Positions 40,593 to 49,313 of a stretch of DNA of 64,000 nucleotides are shown in pieces. Every line of letters starts with the position of its first letter. The stretch's first letter is position 1. Position numbers and translations under genes: made by a program. The stretch comes from Pseudohongiella sp. O18 (GTDB lineage: Bacteria; Pseudomonadota; Gammaproteobacteria; Pseudomonadales; Pseudohongiellaceae), in the NCBI RefSeq assembly GCF_021729085.1, contig NZ_JAJSAR010000003.1, forward strand, positions 124,001 to 188,000. The letters are read 5' to 3'. The notes below the pieces were generated by a model that was not told the origin of the DNA, ran no database searches, and saw nothing but the letters and a program-made list of their open reading frames with translations.

Positions 40593-41471
40593 CTAGTCCT
40601 GCTGCGATTCAGCAGCCATGGACAGACCCGCCTGATACAGCGCATTCTTTTTGGCTCCGGTGATTTCAGATGCCAGGGCAGCCGCCTGCTTGAGCGGTAA
40701 CTCCCGCGCAAGTATTCCCATTACCCGCTGCGCGTTCCCGTCCACTTCTGCAGCTTCAGGCCTGGGAGCTCCATGCACAATGACAACAAACTCGCCTTTG
40801 CGTTGATTATCATCATCGGCCAGCCAGTCACACAGATTCGCCAGTGAATCACCGTGCACGGTCTCCCAGGTTTTGGTTAGCTCTCTGCAGATCACCGCCT
40901 GGCGATCACCCCCAAACGCGGCAGCCATATCGTTGATGGATGCCTGAATGCGGTGGGGCGACTCATAAAACACCAGCGTGCGAGCTTCGTCAGCCAGAGC
41001 ACCAAAGTATTTTTGTCGCGCGCCAGACTTGGCCGGAGCAAACCCCTCAAATACAAATCGATCACTGGGTGCGCCTGCCACGCTCAATGCAGCAATCAGC
41101 GCGCTTGCCCCGGGAATCGGCACCACAGCGATACCGCGCTCCCGGCAGCGCATCACCAGCCCGTAACCAGGATCGGAAATCAGCGGCGTGCCAGCATCCG
41201 AGATCAGCGCGATAGACTGCCCTTCTACCAGTCTCTGCAACAGCGCAGCCTCCTGCCTTTCATTGCTGAAATCATGATAGGCGACCATACGGGTGGAAAC
41301 TCCCAGGTGTTGCAACAGGCGGGCACTATGGCGGGTGTCTTCAGCGGCAATGACATCCACGCCCTGCAGTACGCTTATCGCCCGCTGACTTATGTCCTGC
41401 AGATTGCCTATGGGTGTCGCAACGACGTACAGTGTCGATTTGGCAACTGCCGAAGCATTTGCGTTTTCCAT
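40593..41471 (-). CDS. rsmI: 16S rRNA (cytidine1402-2'-O)-methyltransferase RsmI
   Basis: Tetrapyrrole-methylase-fold enzyme that 2'-O-methylates C1402 of 16S rRNA, working with RsmH. The 292 residues show LYVVATPIGNLQDIS, AEDTRHSARLL, SDAGTPLISDPGYGLV, FEGFAP and YESPHR, all family hallmarks. It is divergent from lpoA across 140 nt, an arrangement conserved in gammaproteobacteria. Confidence 0.97.
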   Translation of the reverse strand: MENANASAVAKSTLYVVATPIGNLQDISQRAISVLQGVDVIAAEDTRHSARLLQHLGVSTRMVAYHDFSNERQEAALLQRLVEGQSIALISDAGTPLISDPGYGLVMRCRERGIAVVPIPGASALIAALSVAGAPSDRFVFEGFAPAKSGARQKYFGALADEARTLVFYESPHRIQASINDMAAAFGGDRQAVICRELTKTWETVHGDSLANLCDWLADDDNQRKGEFVVIVHGAPRPEAAEVDGNAQRVMGILARELPLKQAAALASEITGAKKNALYQAGLSMAAESQQD

Positions 41472-41521
41472 GGCAACTCCTGACTTTTGAGAAGGCGTTA
41501 TGTCGCATCCGGCATCAGCGC

Positions 41522-41602
41522 CTGCTATGATTATTTACGCCTAGATATAACGCATTATTCGAGACACTAGCGACTAAATTTTCTGAACGCCTATCATAGC
41601 AG
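41522..41602. promoter_or_regulatory. Opposed extended -10 elements in the rsmI-lpoA gap
   Basis: CTGCTATGAT at 41522-41531 (plus) and the same 10-mer on the minus strand at 41593-41602 form an inverted repeat. Each is an extended -10 (TGC-TATGAT). The plus copy points to lpoA and the minus copy to rsmI, so the two promoters face each other and the 5' leaders would overlap by about 60 nt. No convincing -35 boxes accompany them. Confidence 0.45.
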
Positions 41603-41611
41603 CCCGCATTT

Positions 41612-43471
41612 ATGACCGTCACTGTCCGCACACTTTTACCCCACCGCCCCCTTCTGATCATCTCGCTCGGAATTCTGGCTGCCTGTGCATCAGATCCGAT
41701 CTCCGACAATACGCGGCCGGAACAGACTGTCACGGAAACGTCCATGCCAGCTGCAGTGGGAGAGCTGGACATCATTCTGCAACAGGCAGCACAGACAGAC
41801 GGACCAGAAGCTCAGATCCTGTTAATGGAGGCTGCCGCCGACGCGCTCGACAACGGTGACAGCGAAGTTGCAGCGCAATTGCTGGAAGCTGTTGACACTC
41901 GACCGTTGTCCGGACAACTGCAAGCTCGCCAGTTGCTGCTGCAAGCACGCCTGGCGCTTGCCAGAAACGATACAGCAACGGCTGCCCAGTTGCTTGAACA
42001 GCAACAGGATGTGAGCCAACTGCCCACTGACACGCGCATCGCCTTCATGCGCGGTCGAGCCGATCTCTACCTGACTTTGAACCAGTACCTGGCGGCCGCC
42101 AGGGAGTTGACCCGCGTCGCGCCGATGCTGCCCGCCTCAGAACAGGGTGAGAACATCGACAGCATCTGGCAGATACTGTCGGCCGCACCCGAGGAAAGCC
42201 TCAACGCCCAGCGCAACATTATCGACTCCTACGAGCTGCGCGGCTGGATCGACCTGGTCACAGTCGTAAACGCGCGCGAGGACAATATAGAGGAACAGGT
42301 CGAAGCCGTTAATCGCTGGCAGGCGCGCTGGACCCAACACCGCGCCGCTGGCCGCCTGCCTGAGTCCCTGGCCTATACAGTGCAGTTAATCCGTGACAAA
42401 CCGCAGCGTATCGCCCTGATGGTACCTCTGGCCGAGGCTGCCGGTCAGGCGGTCGCAGAGGGCTTTCTGGCCGCGTATTACGAGGCTGTGGCCCAGCAGC
42501 AACAGGTCCCCGATGTCACCGTGATTGACACCAGTGGAGTCGTTGACGTGCTGCCTCTGTACCAGCAGGCAGTTGAAGCCAGCGTGGATCTGGTGGTCGG
42601 CCCGTTGCGCAAAGAGTCAGTGCGACAACTGCAGCAGCAGGCCTCGCTCCAGATCCCGACACTGGCACTAAATTATGGTGATGAGGGTGTCATCAATCCC
42701 GCTGGCTTCTATCAGTTCGGCCTGGCACCCGAAGATGAAATCAGACAGATCGCCAGACTGGCCGCCATGGCCGGCCATCAATCAGCCGCCCTGCTCACCC
42801 CTGCCGGGCCCGAGTACCAGCGTTTCCGGGAGTTCTTTACGCTGCAGTGGCAACAACAGAATGGACGCGTGACCAGCTCTGCCACTTATGGTGGACCTGG
42901 CTCCTACTCAGACACCATAAGACAGCTTTTGAACATAGATGCCAGCGAGGCGCGCGCAGAAAGATTGCTGAGTGTGTTGCCAAGGCAGGACATGGAGTTC
43001 ATCCCCCGCCGGCGCCAGGACACAGACTTCATTTTTATGCAGGGCAACCCCAGCGAGGGTCGACAGCTTAAATCCACCCTTGGTTTTCATTTCGCTGGCG
43101 ACCTTCCGGTGTTTGCGATGCCATCAATCTTCAATGGCGAGTTCAACGCCGTTGCCAACCGGGACCTCAATGATGTCATCTTCATCGATGCACCATGGAT
43201 GCTGGGCACGGCTGACCCGGCCCATCGACAGGCTCAACAGACCTGGCCAGGTGCGCCGGCTGCTGTGCAGCGACTGCGCGCCATGGGAGTTGATGCATTC
43301 AGACTGCACGCGCGCACCGGCCAGCTCGCCAATTTTCCAGAAACCCGCATTCAGGGCGTAACCGGAATGCTCCACATGAGAGCTGATGGCAGTATCGCGC
43401 GCGACCTGGTCGTCGCACAATTCGACGACAACGTTCCGCAGATCATACCTGCCGAGCAACTAATGGAGTAA
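41612..43471 (+). CDS. lpoA: Outer-membrane lipoprotein activator of PBP1a, LpoA
   Basis: The 619 residues begin with a lipoprotein signal ending LAAC (Cys25). An N-terminal helical TPR-like domain (about 45-260) is followed by a periplasmic-binding-protein-like C-terminal domain (about 280-600) containing PQRIALMVPLAEAAGQAVAEGF and DLVVGPLRKESVRQL. LpoA reaches through the wall to stimulate PBP1a. It is slightly shorter than E. coli LpoA (678). The rsmI|lpoA-yraN-diaA-dolP neighbourhood is standard for the family. Confidence 0.95.
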   Translation: MTVTVRTLLPHRPLLIISLGILAACASDPISDNTRPEQTVTETSMPAAVGELDIILQQAAQTDGPEAQILLMEAAADALDNGDSEVAAQLLEAVDTRPLSGQLQARQLLLQARLALARNDTATAAQLLEQQQDVSQLPTDTRIAFMRGRADLYLTLNQYLAAARELTRVAPMLPASEQGENIDSIWQILSAAPEESLNAQRNIIDSYELRGWIDLVTVVNAREDNIEEQVEAVNRWQARWTQHRAAGRLPESLAYTVQLIRDKPQRIALMVPLAEAAGQAVAEGFLAAYYEAVAQQQQVPDVTVIDTSGVVDVLPLYQQAVEASVDLVVGPLRKESVRQLQQQASLQIPTLALNYGDEGVINPAGFYQFGLAPEDEIRQIARLAAMAGHQSAALLTPAGPEYQRFREFFTLQWQQQNGRVTSSATYGGPGSYSDTIRQLLNIDASEARAERLLSVLPRQDMEFIPRRRQDTDFIFMQGNPSEGRQLKSTLGFHFAGDLPVFAMPSIFNGEFNAVANRDLNDVIFIDAPWMLGTADPAHRQAQQTWPGAPAAVQRLRAMGVDAFRLHARTGQLANFPETRIQGVTGMLHMRADGSIARDLVVAQFDDNVPQIIPAEQLME

Positions 43472-43509
43472 GCGCCCGGAGCAGCGCCAATCAATACTGG
43501 AGGACATGG

Positions 43510-43905
43510 ATGTCAGCCACAAGAAATAATGTTATTAAGCCTGCAGACCGCCGTCAGGCTGGTCACCAACTGGAATCTCTCGCCGCCAGCTGGCTTGATC
43601 AGCAAGGCCTGCAACTCGTCCAACAGAATTTTTATTGCCGGGTTGGAGAAATCGACCTGATCATGATGGATGAGGGCACAGTGGTGTTCATCGAAGTCCG
43701 CTTCCGCAGCCGCACCAGCTTCGTTGATCCGATAAGCAGTATCAATCGAAAGAAGCAGCAACGTATCATTAAAACTGCCCTGTATTATCTGCAACGAAAT
43801 AAGATAAGCAATTCAGCAAGATGCAGGATCGATGTGCTGGGCATCTCGTCCGCTTCCGCCGGCAACTATCAGTTTGAATGGATTAAAAACGCAATCCAGA
43901 CGTAA
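43510..43905 (+). CDS. yraN: YraN family protein (UPF0102, nuclease-like)
   Basis: The 131 residues show the restriction-endonuclease-like core of the UPF0102 family: GHQLESLAASWL, NFYCRVGEIDLIMMD (GEIDLI with the catalytic Asp) and VVFIEVRFRS (E-x-R/K). That pattern suggests a metal-dependent nuclease fold, but function is undefined. It lies 38 nt after lpoA. Confidence 0.93.
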   Translation: MSATRNNVIKPADRRQAGHQLESLAASWLDQQGLQLVQQNFYCRVGEIDLIMMDEGTVVFIEVRFRSRTSFVDPISSINRKKQQRIIKTALYYLQRNKISNSARCRIDVLGISSASAGNYQFEWIKNAIQT

Positions 43906-44023
43906 TTTACTTCAAGAACCAATTTTCTTGTTGCGTGAGACTCACCTTGAAAGCACATTCCGGTAGAATGCTCAGGACGGCCATCAGACTTAACATCAGA
44001 ACCATCGACGCCGGGTATTATCA

Positions 44024-44617
44024 ATGAGTTTGCAGCTACGCATCCAACAGCACTTCCAACAGGGTACCGACAAACTGCGCGAAGCCCACGATATGCTGGC
44101 CAACCCGATTGCCGAGGCGGCCGAGGCGCTGGCAGGTGCATTACTGCAGGGTGGCCGCATACTGGCTTGCGGCAACGGCGGCGGCGCTGCACTGTCGCAG
44201 TATTTTGTACAGGCACTGGTCAACCGGTTTATCCGCGAGCGGCCAGGCCTGCCTGCCATCTGTCTGAGCGCCAATGCGACACAGTTGACCGGGCTGTACC
44301 AAAACCACGATTCGGCATCGGTTTACGCGCAACAGATTCGGACTCTCTCGCAGCCACTGGATGTCCTGGTTATATTTGGTGGCGATGCCGAGGCAGCCAA
44401 CCTGAGAGAGGCCATCACTGCAGCCAACGACCGGAGTTTGACCGTCATACTGCTGAGTGGTGAGCAGAGCGCTGGACTGGCCGAAGTGTTAAACTCTGAG
44501 TCGTACGAAATACGGGCACCGTCCAGACACTCACACCGGTGTTTCGAGATTCAGGTACTTATTTGCCATTGCCTTTGCGACTTGATCGATATTCAGATAT
44601 TTGGAGAAGAACTGTGA
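44024..44617 (+). CDS. diaA: DnaA initiator-associating SIS-domain protein DiaA
   Basis: A 197-residue SIS (sugar isomerase) fold protein with the GRILACGNGGGAALSQYF phosphosugar loop. E. coli DiaA binds DnaA and promotes initiation at oriC. It is a GmhA homologue, and sequence alone could also suggest phosphoheptose isomerase; the position between yraN and dolP supports DiaA. The stop overlaps the dolP GTG by 3 nt. A 118-nt gap precedes it, with only a TAGAAT -10-like element visible. Confidence 0.9.
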   Translation: MSLQLRIQQHFQQGTDKLREAHDMLANPIAEAAEALAGALLQGGRILACGNGGGAALSQYFVQALVNRFIRERPGLPAICLSANATQLTGLYQNHDSASVYAQQIRTLSQPLDVLVIFGGDAEAANLREAITAANDRSLTVILLSGEQSAGLAEVLNSESYEIRAPSRHSHRCFEIQVLICHCLCDLIDIQIFGEEL

Positions 44618-45186
44618 GCCTTAAACATTTTGCATGCATGGGCCTGATACTGAGCATGATGTCCTGTACAACCATTCTGACGCAAACCACGGGAGACCAG
44701 GGACTGCAGGAAGATCCGTATCTGCGGACCGCCGGCACCATCGTTGAAGACGAATCGATTGAGACCAAGGTAGCGGTCAATATGCGATCCCAGGAACCAC
44801 AGTTCCGTGATGCCAGCTTTGACGTCACAAGTCACAACGGCGTTGTGCTGCTGGTTGGTCAGGTCCAGTCCGAGGCGCTAAAAGAGCAGGCCGCCCGCAT
44901 CGCCGCCGATGCCAGCGTGCACGTTCGCAGAGTTCACAACGAACTGGAAGTAGCTGGCAGCCGCAGCATGCTGGCGCGAGGCAATGATTCCTGGCTGGCT
45001 ACCAAGGTGCGCACGCAGCTGGTTGCCAACGACGATGTGAATGCCAACCGGATTCGAGTGGTCGCCAATAACGGCACGATTTATCTGATGGGCATTGTTG
45101 ATCGCTCAGAAGGAGACCGCGCCGCCAGCCTCACTCGCAGTGTAGGTGGTGTTCAGCGCGTGGTGACGGTATTCGAATACCTGTAA
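44614..45186 (+). CDS. dolP: Outer-membrane BON-domain lipoprotein DolP
   Basis: The GTG at 44614, 7 nt after GGAG, gives 190 residues. The signal peptide ends in MMSC (Cys18), a slightly unusual lipobox. Two BON domains follow (about 45-115 and 125-190), the phospholipid-binding folds of DolP/YraP. DolP supports outer-membrane integrity and BAM function. A longer frame to 44539 lies inside diaA and lacks a start signal. Confidence 0.92.
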   Translation: MSLKHFACMGLILSMMSCTTILTQTTGDQGLQEDPYLRTAGTIVEDESIETKVAVNMRSQEPQFRDASFDVTSHNGVVLLVGQVQSEALKEQAARIAADASVHVRRVHNELEVAGSRSMLARGNDSWLATKVRTQLVANDDVNANRIRVVANNGTIYLMGIVDRSEGDRAASLTRSVGGVQRVVTVFEYL

Positions 45187-45203
45187 ACAGCTAATCTAAA
45201 GGC

Positions 45204-45638
45204 TTACTTGACGACCCGCAGTGATGGGCGCTTACCCTCTGATTTGGGTGCGCCGGCGGGTTTGGCTTTGCCGGCTTTACCAGAGTCATCCGATACTGGC
45301 GCATCAGGTGGCGGCGGCGATGGAACCTCAGTCTCGAATACCATGCCCTGGCCATTTTCTCTGGCATAAATACCCATAATCGCACTAACGGGCACATATA
45401 CTGGCGTCGGAATACCTGCGAAGCGGCCGTTAAAGTCCACTGCGTCATTGTTCATCTGCAGGGCATGAACCGCAGCTGGAGAAATATTCAGGACGATCTG
45501 GCCATCTTTTACATACTCCTGCGGCACCTGCACATGCTCAGCGTAGGCGTTCACAACGATGTATGGTGTACATTCGTTTTCCAGTATCCATTCGTACAAG
45601 GCGCGTAACAGATACGGACGACTGGAAGTCATGGCCAT
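45204..45638 (-). CDS. sspB: ClpXP adaptor SspB
   Basis: Delivers ssrA-tagged proteins to ClpXP. The start at 45638 gives 144 residues. The folded domain (RPYLLRALYEWILEN ... DGQIVLNISPAAVHAL ... IYARENGQGMVFE) is followed by a Pro/Ala/Lys-rich linker. The C-terminal LRVVK is the ClpX-docking peptide. The open frame continues upstream into sspA but encodes no SspB sequence there. It lies 8 nt after sspA. Confidence 0.95.
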   Translation of the reverse strand: MAMTSSRPYLLRALYEWILENECTPYIVVNAYAEHVQVPQEYVKDGQIVLNISPAAVHALQMNNDAVDFNGRFAGIPTPVYVPVSAIMGIYARENGQGMVFETEVPSPPPPDAPVSDDSGKAGKAKPAGAPKSEGKRPSLRVVK

Positions 45639-45646
45639 AAACGGAC

Positions 45647-46279
45647 CTATACCATCTCTTTTTCCTGATCCGACAAGCTGCTTCGTATCGAATCCCGTGA
45701 GAACAGACGAGCGCGATATTCCAACAGCGGCTGGACAGCCTTGTGGCTGCCAAGATCCACACCCAGCGACGGAAGCCGCCACAGAATCGGCGCGACACAG
45801 CAGTCCACGATGGTGAATTCGTCACTCATGAAAAAGGGCTTTTCCGAGAAGATTGGAGCGATGGAAATCAGGCTTTCACGCAGTTCCTTGCGCATTTTTT
45901 CCTGTTGCGCAGCGGTACCCTTGCCCACTGACAGCTCGTCCACCACCGCACACCAGTCGCGCTGGATGCGATACATCCAGAGGCGGCTTTGGGCACGTGC
46001 AACTGGATAGACCGGAAACAGAGGCGGGTGCGGGAAGCGTTCATCAAGATATTCCATCATGATGTTCGCCTCATACAGCACCAGATCCCGGTCTACCAGC
46101 GTGGGCAGGCTGTTGTACGGATTCAGGGAAGACAGGTCTTCAGGCGGGTTGGCTGGATCCACGCTGATTGTCTCAACGGTGACACCTTTCTCCGCCAGCA
46201 CGATTCTCACTCGATGACTGTATTGACTGTTGCCATCAGAATAAAACGTCATGGAAGAGCGCTTAGCTACAACACCCAT
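45647..46279 (-). CDS. sspA: Stringent starvation protein A
   Basis: GST-like RNA-polymerase-associated factor. From MGVVAKRSSM (46279, GAGG 8 nt upstream) it has 210 residues. YSHRVRIVLAEKGV, NPYNSLPTLVDRDLVLYE, IMMEYLDERFPHPPLFPVYP and WCAVVDEL are typical. As in other SspA proteins, no catalytic GST Ser/Cys role is expected. It forms an operon with sspB and lies downstream of the bc1 genes. Confidence 0.96.
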   Translation of the reverse strand: MGVVAKRSSMTFYSDGNSQYSHRVRIVLAEKGVTVETISVDPANPPEDLSSLNPYNSLPTLVDRDLVLYEANIMMEYLDERFPHPPLFPVYPVARAQSRLWMYRIQRDWCAVVDELSVGKGTAAQQEKMRKELRESLISIAPIFSEKPFFMSDEFTIVDCCVAPILWRLPSLGVDLGSHKAVQPLLEYRARLFSRDSIRSSLSDQEKEMV

Positions 46280-46330
46280 AAATTGCTTCCTCAAATAATA
46301 CCGTCAGCCTGCACACGTGTGCATGGGCTT

Positions 46331-48349
46331 TTAGTGAATACGTCTCCAGTATTCACGGTTCAATAGCACAACCAGGATGAACAGCAATGCCAGGAATCCC
46401 AGTACATAGACACCGATGGCCTGACGCTTCAGACGCACTGGTTCGCCGATGTAATACAGGAAGTTCACCAGGTCATGTATCACGGTATCAAACTCTTCAG
46501 GCGTCAGCTCACCGGTTCCTTCGACATGAGCCAGTTCGCACTGATCGGGTGACTCCGCATTATTCGTGCAGATTACGTCACCCTGCAGGCTGTGAAGCAC
46601 ATTGGGCATACCAACGTTAGCAAACACCTTATTGTTGACACCATATACACGCGCCTCATCCTCGTAGAACGAGCGCATGTAGGTGTAGAGCCACTCCGGG
46701 CTGCGCACGCGGGCGATCAGCGTCAGGTCTGGTGGCGTTTTGCCAAACCAGTTGTTGCTGCGGTCCGCGGGCATGGCGTTTTCCATCAGATCACCGATAG
46801 CGGCATCACCGAAGATCAGGTGATCCATTACGAGATTGTTGGGTACATTCAGGTCAGTCGCTGTACGCTCGTAACGCGCGTACTGCAGCGAATGACAGGA
46901 ATGGCAGTAGTTCATGTAGGTTTTCCAGCCGTTTTGAAGCGATGCTTCATCACGCAGGTCCAGCTCGATCTCATCAAGATGAACGTTGGAGGACTCGGCA
47001 CCCACAGCTTTCAGTGGCACAACAACCAGCAACGCCAGCAGAGCCAGGGTGATGACCAGCTGCTTGTTGCTGATCCAGCGCCCTGTGACACGCTGCGGCT
47101 CAGGGAACACCTGCTCCTTCTTCGTATACCAGGGCATCAGGAAGAAGAACAGGAAGTACAGCACCGTACAGAACTGAGCCAGGGCAATTCGCGCCGGGCT
47201 TGTACCCAGCGTACCGAGATAACCCAGAATCAGGAAGCTGGAGATGAAAATCAGCAGCGCAATTCGGCTGTACCAGCCCTTGTAGCGGATTGACTTCACC
47301 GGGCTTCTGTCCAGCCAGGGCAACACAAACAGAATGGCGATAGCACCAAACATTACGATCATGCCCCAGAACTTCGCGTCAATGCCAAACAGAGGCACTG
47401 TCACTGCTCGCAGCATGGAGTAGAAAGGCGTGAAGTACCACACTGGCGGCACGTGTTCAGGCGTAACCAGCGGGTTTGCTTCCTGGAAGTTTGGCGGCTC
47501 AAGGAAGTAGCCACCCATCTCCGGAGCAAAGAAGATGATTGCACAGAACACGAAGAAGAAGACGGTAATACCGACCAGATCGTGGACCGTGTAGTACGGG
47601 TGGAAAGGCACGCCGTCAACAGGAATGCCGTTGGCATCCTTGTTCTTCTTGATTTCGATACCGTCTGGGTTGTTGGATCCCACTTCGTGCAGAGCCAGCA
47701 GGTGCAGTACAACAAGCGCGATCAGGACTATCGGCAGTGCGACCACGTGCAGAGCAAAGAATCGGTTAAGTGTCGCACCGGAAATCAGGAAGTCACCACG
47801 AACCCATACAAGCAGATCTTCACCGATGACCGGAATAGCGCCTACCAGGGATACAATCACGTTGGCACCCCAGTAGGACATCTGACCCCAGGGCAGAACA
47901 TAGCCCATGAAGCCTTCCATCATCAGAATCAGGTAGATGGCCATGCCAAATACCCAGATCAGCTCTCGCGGCTTTTTGTAGGAGCCGTACATCAGACCGC
48001 GGAACATGTGCAGATAGACCACAATAAAGAATGCGGACGCACCTGTGGAGTGGATATAGCGGATCAACCAGCCAAATTCCACATCACGCATGATGTATTC
48101 GACGGACGCGAATGCGCCTTCAGCACTATTGGTATAGTGCATGGTCAGGAATATACCGGACACCAGCTGGATAACCAGCACGACCAGTGACAGGACACCA
48201 AAGAAATACCAGAAGTTGAAGTTCTTCGGTGCGTAGTACTTGCTCATGTGCTTTTCCCACGCGGTCATGATCGGCAGACGATCATTAGTCCAGTCGCGCA
48301 GGCCTACGAGTGAGGACACAATCCAGCCTTGTTTCTTCGTATCGCTCAT
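46331..48349 (-). CDS. petBC: Fused cytochrome b - cytochrome c1 of the bc1 complex
   Basis: One uninterrupted 672-codon frame. Residues 1 to about 410 are cytochrome b: eight spans, haem histidines in HSTGASAFFIVVYLHMFRG and FFALHVVALPIVLIALVVLH, and a Qo motif PVWY (VPPVWYFTPFY). After KKEQVFPEPQRVTG comes an internal signal-like span (QLVITLALLALLVVVPLKAVGA). Cytochrome c1 follows, with NYCHSCHSLQYARYERTATDL, the axial Met candidate in NVGMPNVL and a C-terminal anchor (GVYVLGFLALLFILVVLL). Usually petB and petC are separate genes; a fusion cleaved after translation is known as FbcH in Bradyrhizobium. The start overlaps the petA stop (TAATG). Confidence 0.95.
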   Translation of the reverse strand: MSDTKKQGWIVSSLVGLRDWTNDRLPIMTAWEKHMSKYYAPKNFNFWYFFGVLSLVVLVIQLVSGIFLTMHYTNSAEGAFASVEYIMRDVEFGWLIRYIHSTGASAFFIVVYLHMFRGLMYGSYKKPRELIWVFGMAIYLILMMEGFMGYVLPWGQMSYWGANVIVSLVGAIPVIGEDLLVWVRGDFLISGATLNRFFALHVVALPIVLIALVVLHLLALHEVGSNNPDGIEIKKNKDANGIPVDGVPFHPYYTVHDLVGITVFFFVFCAIIFFAPEMGGYFLEPPNFQEANPLVTPEHVPPVWYFTPFYSMLRAVTVPLFGIDAKFWGMIVMFGAIAILFVLPWLDRSPVKSIRYKGWYSRIALLIFISSFLILGYLGTLGTSPARIALAQFCTVLYFLFFFLMPWYTKKEQVFPEPQRVTGRWISNKQLVITLALLALLVVVPLKAVGAESSNVHLDEIELDLRDEASLQNGWKTYMNYCHSCHSLQYARYERTATDLNVPNNLVMDHLIFGDAAIGDLMENAMPADRSNNWFGKTPPDLTLIARVRSPEWLYTYMRSFYEDEARVYGVNNKVFANVGMPNVLHSLQGDVICTNNAESPDQCELAHVEGTGELTPEEFDTVIHDLVNFLYYIGEPVRLKRQAIGVYVLGFLALLFILVVLLNREYWRRIH

Positions 48350-48948
48350 TATGCACCCACCTCGTCTTCACCAATCACAAGAACAGTATCTGATTCGTAG
48401 TAGTAAGGCGGCACTTCCATATTACGGGATGCGGGAGAGCCGACATAAACACGTCCGGCCAGATCGAACTTCGAGCCATGGCAGGGACAGTAAAAACCAC
48501 CCTTCCAGTTTTCTTCAAATGGCTGAGCACGAATCTCCAGACGAGGCGTTGGAGAACAGAACAGGTGCGGGCACAGACCGATCAGCACCAGAATCTCTGG
48601 TTCGCGCGAACGGTATGCATTCTGCGCATACTCGGGCTGTTCTGGCTGAGAAGAATCTGGATCCTGCAGATCATCAGCAATAGTCGGAAGCGCTTCCAGC
48701 GCCGCCTGCGTTCGACGGACCACGAATATAGGTCGTCCGCGCCATGCCGGGATAGGACCAAGGATACCACCCTCTTCTATCTGGCTGATATCAACCCGAA
48801 CCGGGGCACCCGCTGCGCGCGCTTTGGCGCTGGGATTCCAGGAACCGACGAAGGGCACTACCGCGCCTACGACACCGGCTGCGCCCACAACCGAGGTTGA
48901 CCCCAATAAAAACCGTCTGCGGCCAGAATCAGTACCGTCTTCACTCAC
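48349..48948 (-). CDS. petA: Rieske iron-sulfur subunit of the bc1 complex
   Basis: The GTG at 48948, 8 nt after GGAG, gives 199 residues. A twin-arginine signal-anchor (GRRRFLLGSTS) precedes the membrane helix. Box I reads CPHLFC instead of the usual CTHLGC; box II is CPCHGSKFD, so all four cluster ligands (two Cys, two His) remain. Phe follows in the place where many high-potential Rieske proteins have Tyr. It is the first gene of the petA-petBC operon. Confidence 0.94.
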   Translation of the reverse strand: MSEDGTDSGRRRFLLGSTSVVGAAGVVGAVVPFVGSWNPSAKARAAGAPVRVDISQIEEGGILGPIPAWRGRPIFVVRRTQAALEALPTIADDLQDPDSSQPEQPEYAQNAYRSREPEILVLIGLCPHLFCSPTPRLEIRAQPFEENWKGGFYCPCHGSKFDLAGRVYVGSPASRNMEVPPYYYESDTVLVIGEDEVGA

Positions 48949-49231
48949 CGTGTATTCTCCTGAGCTTTGTCGTCTATCAAAAAAGAATCAAGACCGCAGC
49001 ACGACTGTTATAAGCCATGTCACGGACGAAATCTGCAAAATGCTGCTGCGCTTGTCTGGGCTCGCCTTTGTTATCAGATCGTGAGGCAATCTGTATTTAT
49101 GAGTCGGAAGTGGCGCAAACCGGCAAACGGGCTGAATGGTAGTTAATTTGGCGACTTTTTTCAAGCGCCCGATCACCCAATACACAGTTAAGCACTTGAA
49201 TAAAATACAGAAATTTATTTTCCACCAGGCG
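48949..49231. other. Gap between petA and the rpsI terminator
   Basis: About 280 nt without a credible gene. On the minus strand a TTATAA element (about 49009-49014) could be the -10 of the petA operon, but no good -35 is found. Short open frames here lack ribosome sites and family features. Confidence 0.35.
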
Positions 49232-49268
49232 AAAAAAAAGCGCCTGTCGCGAGACAGAGCGCTTTTTT
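49232..49268. terminator. Rho-independent terminator after rpsI
   Basis: The minus strand reads GCGC-T-CTGTC, a TCGC loop and GACAGGCGC followed by eight T, with a matching A-run on the other side. The stem has one bulged base. It lies about 46 nt beyond the rpsI stop and could also work toward the plus strand. Confidence 0.92.
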
Positions 49269-49313
49269 GATTCTAACGCCTCCCAACTCGTAGTCGGCGA
49301 AGAAAAATAACGA

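Noticed and set aside
46990-47110. Possibility that the petB-petC fusion is a sequencing error
   Set aside because: The frame stays open through a sensible linker (PEPQRVTG, then a hydrophobic signal-like helix) with normal codon use, and no Met or GTG start is well placed for a separate c1. Raw-read checking would still be decisive.
47453-48190. Plus-strand open frame opposite cytochrome b
   Set aside because: Its His/Gln/Asp-rich translation is the typical reverse image of a hydrophobic membrane protein gene.
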